Shown here: positions 58,354 through 64,000 of the stretch, one piece after another
Position numbering within the stretch: position 1 is the stretch's first letter
Layout: the number at the start of each line of letters is the position of its first letter
Origin: Variovorax paradoxus
Lineage (GTDB): Bacteria > Pseudomonadota > Gammaproteobacteria > Burkholderiales > Burkholderiaceae_C
Length of the DNA: 64,000 nt
Assembly (NCBI RefSeq): GCF_018614955.1
Contig: NZ_JAGGNV010000003.1
Span: 124,001-188,000, forward strand
Direction: 5' to 3'
The notes under the pieces: generated by a model
The model's database searches: none
Told to the model about the DNA's origin: nothing
Seen by the model: only the letters and a program-made list of their open reading frames with translations
Translations under genes and position numbers: made by a program

Positions 58354-59619
58354 ATGATTCGACTCCTGCTCGTCTTGCCTGACTCCGATGCCGAGGCGCT
58401 GAGCCAATTGCTGGCGGACGCGGATGCCGCCGCCATCGGCTTCAGCACCTGCGACAGGATGGTGCAGGAGGCCGCCATGCTCGCACCGCAACAGGTGCTG
58501 ATCCACAGGCCCGCGTCCATCCCCGATCTGCAGGCGGCGCTGCATGCCTGGGCCGGTGCGCCGCCGTATCCGGTCGTCGTGGTCAGCGAGCCGCTCGCGC
58601 CGCAGGCGCACGAGGCGCTCGTCGAACTGGGCGTGCAGGCCTGGTCGTGCGCCGAGGCCCTGGATGCGCAGAGCCTGCGTGCCGTGCTGGCGCGCGCGCA
58701 GGCGCGCTGGCAGCGCGAGGCCGCGCTGCGCGACACGCTGGCGCGCTCGCTCGCCCACCTCGACGAACGCAAGTGGGTGGACCGCGCCAAGGGCCTCCTG
58801 ATGTCGGCCCGCGGCATCGGCGAGGACGCCGCCTTCGGCCTGCTGCGCGGTGCCGCGATGCATGCCAACCTGCGGGTCGGCGAACTCTCGCGTTCGGTGG
58901 TCGAGGCGGCCCAGTGGGCCGAGGCGATCAACCGTGCCGGGCAGCTGCGCATGCTCTCGCAGCGGCTGGTGCGCCTGGCGGCGCAGGCGCTCGCGGATGT
59001 GGACGCGCGGCGCAGCCGCGCCTTGCGCGCGCAGTCGATCGAGCGGGTCAAGGACAACCTCGATCACCTGGCTTCCCTCCCGCTGGATTCGACCTCGACG
59101 CAGGCGCTGGCGGCCGTGCGTTCGGCATGGGATGCCATGGATGCGGCGCTGTCCTCGCGGCTGTCCGCCGCCTCGCTGGCCACCATCGACGCCAGCGGCG
59201 AAGAGCTGCTCGCCGCCGCCGAGGCGCTCACCGACGTGCTCGAATCCTCCGCCGGCCGCCGGGCCTTGCGCATCGTCAATCTCTGCGGGCGGCAGCGCAT
59301 GCGCGCCCAGCGCCTGGCCAAGGACGCGCTGCTCGGCGCGATGCTGCCCGAGGGCGCGTGGAGCGCGCGCCTCGCGCCCACCATGGACACCTTCGAGGCC
59401 TCGCTGCTGGAGCTGGAGCGTGCGCCGCTGAGCTCGCCCGAGATCCGCGAGGCGCTCCATGGCGCCCGCGACGAGTGGCTCAGGCTGGTGCGCGGCGTGC
59501 GCCTCGCTGACCGGGCCGAGGGGCGCGCCGATCTGGTGCGCGCCAGCGAGGTGCTGGCCGATACCTTCGACCGGCTCACCGCCTCGTACGAACACAGCCT
59601 GCAGGTCATCATGTCCTGA
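58354..59619 (+). CDS. ANTAR antiterminator with C-terminal nitrate-sensor-like (PilJ) domain
   Basis: A 421-residue protein. Residues 1-115 form a degenerate receiver (IRLLLVLPDSDAEALSQLLA... TCDRMVQEAAMLAP) without clear phosphate-acceptor Asp; about 130-185 form an ANTAR RNA-binding domain (HLDERKWVDRAKGLLMSARGIGEDAAFGLLRGAAM). The rest has two PilJ/NIT-type P-box motifs (INRAGQLRMLSQRLVRLAAQ and VNLCGRQRMRAQRLAKDALL), a module that binds nitrate in NarX/NasR. ATG chosen at 58354; the longer frame to 58225 looks non-coding. NasT-like regulator. Divergent from narK. Confidence 0.8.
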   Translation: MIRLLLVLPDSDAEALSQLLADADAAAIGFSTCDRMVQEAAMLAPQQVLIHRPASIPDLQAALHAWAGAPPYPVVVVSEPLAPQAHEALVELGVQAWSCAEALDAQSLRAVLARAQARWQREAALRDTLARSLAHLDERKWVDRAKGLLMSARGIGEDAAFGLLRGAAMHANLRVGELSRSVVEAAQWAEAINRAGQLRMLSQRLVRLAAQALADVDARRSRALRAQSIERVKDNLDHLASLPLDSTSTQALAAVRSAWDAMDAALSSRLSAASLATIDASGEELLAAAEALTDVLESSAGRRALRIVNLCGRQRMRAQRLAKDALLGAMLPEGAWSARLAPTMDTFEASLLELERAPLSSPEIREALHGARDEWLRLVRGVRLADRAEGRADLVRASEVLADTFDRLTASYEHSLQVIMS

Positions 59620-59640
59620 GCTGGTGTTCGGCCTGCTCGC

Positions 59641-60450
59641 TCAGGCCGCGACCTTCTCCACGTGCGCCTGGCGCGTGTAGAGAAAGTCGATCACGGCCTT
59701 GCGGGCGTGCACGTAGACGGGGTCTTCCGCGAGCTCGACGCGGTTGCGCGGGCGCGGGATGTCGACTGCCAGCACCTCGCCGATGGTGGCGGCCGGGCCG
59801 TTGGTGAGCATGACGATGCGGTCCGACAGCAGCACCGCCTCGTCGACGTCGTGCGTGACCATCACCACCGTGCTGTGCGTCTTCTGCACGATGGCCAGCA
59901 GCTCGTCCTGCAGCTTGGCGCGCGTGAGCGCGTCGAGTGCGCCGAAGGGCTCGTCCATCAGCAGCACCTTGGGCTCCATCGACAGCGCGCGCGCAATGCC
60001 CACGCGCTGCTTCATGCCGCCGGAGATCTCGCCCGGGCGCTTCTGCGCGGCCGGCGTGAGGCCAACCAGCGCGAGCGCCGCCTCGGTGCGCGCCTTGAGC
60101 TGTGCCTTGTTCTCGGTCGAGGCGAATACGCGCTCGACGGCGAGGTAGACGTTCTCGTAGCAGGTGAGCCAGGGCAGCAGCGAATGGTTCTGGAACACCA
60201 CCGCGCGCTCGGGCCCCGGGCCGCTGATCTCCCGGTTGGCGCACAGCAGGGTGCCCTGCGTCGGCGTCGTCAGGCCGGCGATCAGGTTCAGCAGCGTGGA
60301 CTTGCCGCAGCCCGAATGCCCGATGAGCGTGACGAACTCGCCCTTGGCGACATGGAGATTCACGTCGCGCAGCGCGAGGAAACTTCCCTTGGCCGTCTTG
60401 AAGCGCTGTTCGACGCCCTGGATGTGGATGTACTTGCTGTCGTCGTTCAT
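59641..60450 (-). CDS. nrtD: Nitrate ABC transporter ATPase
   Basis: A 269-residue ABC ATPase: Walker A GHSGCGKSTLL, Q-loop VFQNHSLLPWLT, signature ISGGMKQRVGIARAL, Walker B VLLMDEPFGALDALTR and the H-loop VTHDVDEAV. The family includes NrtD/SsuB/TauB; the neighbouring receptor identifies nitrate. The ATG overlaps the mini-ORF stop (ATGA). Confidence 0.92.
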   Translation of the reverse strand: MNDDSKYIHIQGVEQRFKTAKGSFLALRDVNLHVAKGEFVTLIGHSGCGKSTLLNLIAGLTTPTQGTLLCANREISGPGPERAVVFQNHSLLPWLTCYENVYLAVERVFASTENKAQLKARTEAALALVGLTPAAQKRPGEISGGMKQRVGIARALSMEPKVLLMDEPFGALDALTRAKLQDELLAIVQKTHSTVVMVTHDVDEAVLLSDRIVMLTNGPAATIGEVLAVDIPRPRNRVELAEDPVYVHARKAVIDFLYTRQAHVEKVAA

Positions 60451-60509
60451 TCGGAAACCTCCGCGCTGCGCGCTACGGTATTCACCTTGGGATCGGCCCT
60501 GCGGTTCAT
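60447..60509 (-). CDS. Coupling mini-ORF (20 codons), copy 3
   Basis: Reads MNRRADPKVNTVARSAEVSE. Its ATG overlaps the nrtB stop and its TGA overlaps the nrtD start, both ATGA. It closely resembles copy 2 in DNA and protein (PKxNTVARSAEV). GCGGAGGTTTCCG, seven bases before the nrtD ATG, is a strong Shine-Dalgarno. Confidence 0.5.
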   Translation of the reverse strand: MNRRADPKVNTVARSAEVSE

Positions 60510-61432
60510 GCTTTCACCTCTTCGAATGTGAATGCGGTGGCGGTCTTGATGAGCGCGAACTCGAGCACGAGCCCGACCATGCCAATGACGAAGATCGCGA
60601 TGATGATGTTGGCGACGTTGAGGTTGTTCCACTCGTCCCAGACCCAGAAGCCGATGCCGACGCCGCCGGTCAGCATCTCGGCAGCCACGATCACCAGCCA
60701 GGCGGTGCCGACCGCGAGGCGCACGCCGGTCAGCATGTAGGGCAGCACGGCGGGGAACAGGATCTTGGTGAGGATCTTCCACTCGGAGAGATTGAGCACG
60801 CGCGCCACATTCATGTAGTCGCTGGGCACGCGCTGCACGCCCACCGCGGTGTTGATGATCATGGGCCAGATCGAGCAGATGAAGATGGTCCAGATCGCGG
60901 CCGGGTTGGCGCCCTTGAAGACCAGCAGGCCGATCGGCAGCCAGGCCAGCGGCGACACCGGTCGCAGCAGGCTGATCAGCGGATTGAACATGCGCGAGAG
61001 GAACTCGAAGCGGCCGATCGCGAAGCCGGCCGGGATGCCGACCGCGGCGGCGAGGCCGAAGCCGAGCGCCACGCGCTGGAGCGACGAGAGCACGTTCCAG
61101 CCCACGCCCTGGTCGTTCGGGCCCTTGCTGTAGAAGGGGTCGCTGAACACGGTCAGCGCCTGTTGCCATACGGCGGCCGGCGACGGGAAGCCGGTGGTGC
61201 TTTTCAGCGCCACGAGTTCCCAGATCAGCACCAGCAACGCAAAGCCGAGGATCGGCGGCAGCACGCGCAGCCAGATCCAGCTGAAGTCGCGCGGGGCGCG
61301 CGACGTGGCCTCTTCATGCGCTGCGGGCTCTGCAGGCGGGACGGAGGCGGCCGCAGACTTCTTGGCAACCGCCGGTGGGGCGAGATGCCCCTGGGCAGCC
61401 TCGAGCGGGGAGTGAAAGACAGCACTGACCAT
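60506..61432 (-). CDS. nrtB: Nitrate ABC transporter permease
   Basis: A 308-residue permease with about six membrane spans and the EAA motif (SDYMNVARVLNLSEWKILTKILFPAVLPYMLTGVRLAVG). Start at ATG 61432 is chosen because TGAGGAGCCCGCC is a strong RBS in front of it; an ATG at 61450 would overlap nrtA. The N-terminal 50 residues are Ala/Pro-rich, longer than usual. It follows nrtA by ten bases. Confidence 0.92.
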   Translation of the reverse strand: MVSAVFHSPLEAAQGHLAPPAVAKKSAAASVPPAEPAAHEEATSRAPRDFSWIWLRVLPPILGFALLVLIWELVALKSTTGFPSPAAVWQQALTVFSDPFYSKGPNDQGVGWNVLSSLQRVALGFGLAAAVGIPAGFAIGRFEFLSRMFNPLISLLRPVSPLAWLPIGLLVFKGANPAAIWTIFICSIWPMIINTAVGVQRVPSDYMNVARVLNLSEWKILTKILFPAVLPYMLTGVRLAVGTAWLVIVAAEMLTGGVGIGFWVWDEWNNLNVANIIIAIFVIGMVGLVLEFALIKTATAFTFEEVKA

Positions 61433-61442
61433 GGCGGGCTCC

Positions 61443-62687
61443 TCAGACATGCAGCTTGAAGGAATCGGCGTACTGCTTCGGGTTCTTCCCGTCCCACACC
61501 GCGCCGTCGATCAGCTTGCTGGTGCGCATCGTGTCCTTGGGAACGGAGGTCTTGGTCGCGGCTGCGGCCTGCTTGTAGATGTCGATGCGGTTGATCTCCG
61601 TGGCCACCTTGAGGTAGTCCGGATGCTCCTTCAGCAGGCCCCAGCGCTTGTGCTGCGTGAGGAACCACATGCCGTCGGAGATATAGGGGAACGTCACCGC
61701 ACCGTCGTTGTAGAACTTCATGTGGTTCGGATCGTCCCAGTTCTTGCCCAGGCCGTTGGTGTAGCGGCCCAGGATGCGCTGGTTGATGGCGTCCACGCTG
61801 GTGTTGACGTAGCTCTTGTCGGCAATGGTTTCGGCCATCTTGTTCTTGTTCTGCAGGCCGGCATCGATCCACTTGCCGGCTTCGAGAATGGCGGCCGTCA
61901 CCGCGCGCGCGGTGTTGGGGTACTTCTTGACGAAGTCGCCGGTGGTGCCGAGCACCTTCTCGGGATGGTCCTTCCAGATGTCCTGCGTGGTGACGGCCGT
62001 GATGCCGATGCCGTCCATGATGGCGCGCTGGCCCCAGGGCTCGCCCACGCAGTAGCCGTCCATGTTGCCCACGCGCATGTTGGCCACCATCTGGGGCGGC
62101 GGCACCACGATGTTCTTCACGTCCTTGAAGGGATCGATGCCCGCCGAGGCCAGCCAGTAGTAGAGCCACATCGCATGGGTGCCGGTCGGGAAGGTCTGGG
62201 CAAAGGTGTATTCGCGCTTCTCGGTGGTGATCAGCTTGGCCAGCGAAGCGCCGTCGACCGCACCCTTGTCGGCCAGCTTCTTCGACAGCGTGATTGCTTG
62301 GCCGTTGTTGTTGAGCGTCATGAGCACGGCCATGTCCTTCTTCGGGCCGCTGATGCCGAGGTGCACGCCGTAGACCAGGCCGTAGAGCACATGGGCCATG
62401 TCGAGCTCGCCGTTGACCAGCTTGTCGCGCACGCCGGCCCAGCTCGCCTCCTTGCTCGGCACGATCTTCACGCCGTACTTCTTGTCGATGCCCAGCACCG
62501 AGGCCATGACGACGCTGGCGCAGTCGGTCAGCGGAATGAAGCCGATCTTGACTTCTTCCTTTTCGGGCTTGTCCGAGCCCTGGGCCCAGACGGCTGCACG
62601 CAGGGCGGGGTCGAGCCCGACTGCGCCGATGGCGGCGGCTTGCAGCACGCGGCGGCGATTCAACTTCGGTTTCAGCAAATCGGTCAT
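61443..62687 (-). CDS. nrtA: Nitrate-binding ABC receptor NrtA
   Basis: A 414-residue substrate-binding protein with a Tat-type signal (NRRRVLQAAAIGAVGL). VKIGFIPLTDCASVVMASVLGIDKKYG, TLNNNGQAITL, PTGTHAMWLYYWLASAGIDPFKDV and GNMDGYCVGEPWGQRAI are typical of nitrate/cyanate receptors. Start at ATG 62687 with GGAG ribosome site; the frame extends to 62723 but would run through the leader terminator tail. First gene of the nrt operon, controlled by the leader hairpin. Confidence 0.93.
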   Translation of the reverse strand: MTDLLKPKLNRRRVLQAAAIGAVGLDPALRAAVWAQGSDKPEKEEVKIGFIPLTDCASVVMASVLGIDKKYGVKIVPSKEASWAGVRDKLVNGELDMAHVLYGLVYGVHLGISGPKKDMAVLMTLNNNGQAITLSKKLADKGAVDGASLAKLITTEKREYTFAQTFPTGTHAMWLYYWLASAGIDPFKDVKNIVVPPPQMVANMRVGNMDGYCVGEPWGQRAIMDGIGITAVTTQDIWKDHPEKVLGTTGDFVKKYPNTARAVTAAILEAGKWIDAGLQNKNKMAETIADKSYVNTSVDAINQRILGRYTNGLGKNWDDPNHMKFYNDGAVTFPYISDGMWFLTQHKRWGLLKEHPDYLKVATEINRIDIYKQAAAATKTSVPKDTMRTSKLIDGAVWDGKNPKQYADSFKLHV

Positions 62688-62725
62688 GGGGCGAGCTCCG
62701 GAAATGAAAAAGACGAAAGACACAA

Positions 62726-62794
62726 AACAAAAAAGGCGTCCCGACCGCGCAGGGGCCGCTCGATAACGAGCCCTTGCGGGATGGGGACGCCTTT
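62726..62794 (-). terminator. Attenuator terminator in the nrtABD leader
   Basis: On the minus strand AAAGGCGTCCC (62784-62794) pairs perfectly with GGGACGCCTTT (62732-62742), with an internal GC-rich stem and a T-rich tail (TTTTTTGTTTTGTG). It sits about 40 bases before the nrtA ATG, inside the transcript leader. The same site would also stop read-through from the nasR-like gene. It is the expected target of NasR/NasT-type antitermination. Confidence 0.8.
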
Positions 62795-62831
62795 GTCCGG
62801 TTCGGTGGGTCGCACCCGCCGTTGGATGCCA

Positions 62832-62863
62832 CCTGCCAGAAGACCTTTGCAGGTCTATGCAGG
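62832..62863 (-). promoter_or_regulatory. Candidate antiterminator hairpin in the nrt leader
   Basis: On the minus strand AGACC-TGCAAA-GGTCT forms a 5-bp stem with a six-nucleotide loop (62841-62856), nested in an outer CCTGC/GCAGG stem (62832-62863). ANTAR proteins bind small hairpins with six-base loops upstream of a terminator. The loop does not carry the common A1/G4 consensus, so the call is tentative. Confidence 0.4.
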
Positions 62864-62906
62864 GTTGTTTAGCAAACTGCGTGCCAGCGGTTCGGAGAGG
62901 TCGCCT

Positions 62907-62923
62907 GCTATCAAATCGATAGC
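62907..62923. repeat. Short GCTATC...GATAGC palindrome
   Basis: GCTATC-AAATC-GATAGC is a perfect 6-bp inverted repeat with a five-base loop. Palindromes of this type (GCTATxAAAxxATAGC) are dispersed in Comamonadaceae genomes. It lies upstream of the nrt leader hairpins. Confidence 0.5.
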
Positions 62924-63005
62924 TGCCGAAGTCCGCGTCGTGAGCAAGGAGGCGCCGAATCCCTTGAACTGCGATCGGAGCACAGTTGTTGTGCGATGCA
63001 CCAAT

Positions 63006-64000
63006 TCAGGGGTGAGGCGCCCGGGATGCCGGCTCGCTGGGCAGGTATTCGGCCATCGAGAGCACCGATTCGGCGACGTCGACCAGCCTGCGGTTCTGGC
63101 TCATGGCCGTCTGGCGCAGCATCTTGTGAGCCTCCTCCTCGCTGAGGCGGCGATGCGCCATCAAGAGGCCCTTGGCGCGTTCGACCAGCTTGCGCTCGTT
63201 GAGGGCCGCGCGCACGGTGTCGAGCTCGTCGCTCATCGCCTGCAGGCGATGCGATTGCTCCTGCACCATCTCCAGAATCGATCGCTCCAGTTGCCGGCCG
63301 TAGGGCGTGGCTGAACCCATGGTTTGCGGGTGGCCCGGCGAGGCTGCAGCGGGCTGCTCGTCGAAGAAGACTGCCGCCGGCGTGCCCGCCTCGCGCGCCA
63401 GCTTGGCCAGCAGCGCGTCGTGCGCCTGCAGCTCGGCCCGGGCCAGGCTCGTTTTCTGTTCGCAGATGCGGCGCAGGTCGGTGGCCAGGCGCTCTTCGAC
63501 CGATTGCATGGCGTCGATGCGCCGGCTGCAGCAGTCGAACCAGGTCTGGCTCAGTTCGGTATCGAGCGCCACGCCGGCGGGTGCCGCGCAGGCGATGCGG
63601 CGCAGCCGTTCCTGCTCGGCCAATTGGGCGGGGGACTGGCTGGCGCGCCAGAGCTCGGCGAGGCCCGTGCCCGAGAACTCGGCGAAGACCTGGAAGCAGC
63701 GCTCCTGCGATTCGATCAGATGCAGCCACTGCTGCTGGCGTGCGCTGTCGTTGTGACCCGAGGCAAAGGCCGCCGCGCCGCAGGCGCGCTCCTGGCCGGC
63801 GAACTCCTTGCCTTGCATGAAATTGAACATGGCCACCAGCTGGCGAGAGATTTCCGGGTCGGTGGCGCCATCTGCGGCCTCGAAGACGACCGCCAGCAGC
63901 CCGGCGATCAGCTTGACGAAGGCGGCCGTTGCCTCGGCCGGGCTGAGTTCCAAGGCACCGACGCGACGGCGCAGCTCGGGCAGGCTCTCGAGGCCCGGCA
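63006..64000 (-). CDS. nasR: NIT-ANTAR nitrate regulator, NasR-like (partial at the window edge)
   Basis: The frame is open to the window end; its 5' end lies outside, so 331 codons are seen. The upstream residues just inside the edge (LESLPELRRRVGALELSPAE) continue the domain, so the TTG at 63953 is not the true start. The N-terminal and middle part is a NIT nitrate-sensing domain (AGLLAVVFEAADG, QLVAMFNFMQGKEFAGQERACGAAAFASG). The C-terminus is ANTAR (RAALNERKLVERAKGLLMAHRRLSEEEAHKMLRQTAMSQNRRL). Such proteins bind leader RNA and prevent termination when nitrate is present. The nrt leader with its terminator follows directly. Confidence 0.88.
   Translation of the reverse strand, partial: PGLESLPELRRRVGALELSPAEATAAFVKLIAGLLAVVFEAADGATDPEISRQLVAMFNFMQGKEFAGQERACGAAAFASGHNDSARQQQWLHLIESQERCFQVFAEFSGTGLAELWRASQSPAQLAEQERLRRIACAAPAGVALDTELSQTWFDCCSRRIDAMQSVEERLATDLRRICEQKTSLARAELQAHDALLAKLAREAGTPAAVFFDEQPAAASPGHPQTMGSATPYGRQLERSILEMVQEQSHRLQAMSDELDTVRAALNERKLVERAKGLLMAHRRLSEEEAHKMLRQTAMSQNRRLVDVAESVLSMAEYLPSEPASRAPHP

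Noticed and set aside
55027..59595. A 1522-codon open frame on the minus strand spanning the kinase, narK and ANTAR genes
   Set aside because: It is a shadow of GC-rich codon bias: it covers three real genes in other frames, has Arg/Ala/Gly/Gln-rich random composition and no recognisable motif.
1..64000. CRISPR array, rRNA or tRNA genes
   Set aside because: No regularly spaced repeats and no tRNA cloverleaf or T-loop sequence was recognised while reading either strand; a tRNA scan would settle it.

Overview
The window is high-GC DNA from a betaproteobacterium of the order Burkholderiales, most likely a Comamonadaceae member close to Variovorax. That assignment is an inference from codon bias, two Bug-type solute-binding proteins, the YqjI/YqjH pair, the rpsU-yqeY pair and characteristic dispersed repeats. 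The left 26 kb is a prophage; the remaining 38 kb is ordinary chromosome.

Prophage (1 to about 26.2 kb). The window opens inside a P22-type major capsid gene, followed by head-completion genes, a contractile tail module (sheath, tube, a tail chaperone with a classic -1 slippery heptamer, tape measure, hub, spike, W/gp25, J, I), a glycine-rich fibre and a lysis block (candidate holin, GH19 endolysin, Rz/Rz1-like spanins). The virion is therefore a P22-like capsid on a myovirus tail. Beyond the spanins lies accessory cargo: a large secreted protein of unknown function (18403-20832), a coiled-coil methyltransferase, a HicB/HicA-like toxin-antitoxin module, an SRAP-domain protein, a minimal ATP-dependent DNA ligase and a retropepsin-like protease beside a small partner. 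Most phage genes overlap their neighbour by ATGA, GTGA or TGATG. An antisense membrane-protein gene sits inside the tail operon (6226-6447). The phage/host junction probably lies in the gene-free stretch 26190-26569.

Chromosome, 26.5-49 kb: a TesA-like lipoprotein esterase; a membrane protein with a WYL-like tail; the YqjI-YqjH metal/iron reductase operon divergent from an AraC-GyrI regulator; a sulfatase with two Bug proteins and a divergent MarR regulator; suhB, a FUSC-family protein and an MscS channel in one overlapping operon; trmJ; cysE; a giant inverted repeat (40289-40955); mog, darP and pmbA; a Nudix gene, yqeY and rpsU; a flavoprotein and a sterol-desaturase-like enzyme.

Chromosome, 47.4-64 kb, is a nitrate assimilation island. 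The minus strand carries nirB-nirD-nasA-ybiB-cobA (nitrite reductase, nitrate reductase, siroheme methyltransferase), a NarK-type transporter, and the nitrate ABC transporter nrtA-nrtB-nrtD. Regulators are a PP2C/Ser-Thr kinase fusion, an ANTAR protein with a C-terminal PilJ/NIT-like sensor, and at the right edge a NIT-ANTAR protein of the NasR type. The nrt leader contains an intrinsic terminator that is the natural target of such an antiterminator.

The most unusual structural observation is a recurring 19-20 codon mini-ORF (46173-46232, 48224-48286, 60447-60509). It bridges unrelated adjacent genes through ATGA/GTGA overlaps at both ends and carries a Shine-Dalgarno sequence for the downstream gene.
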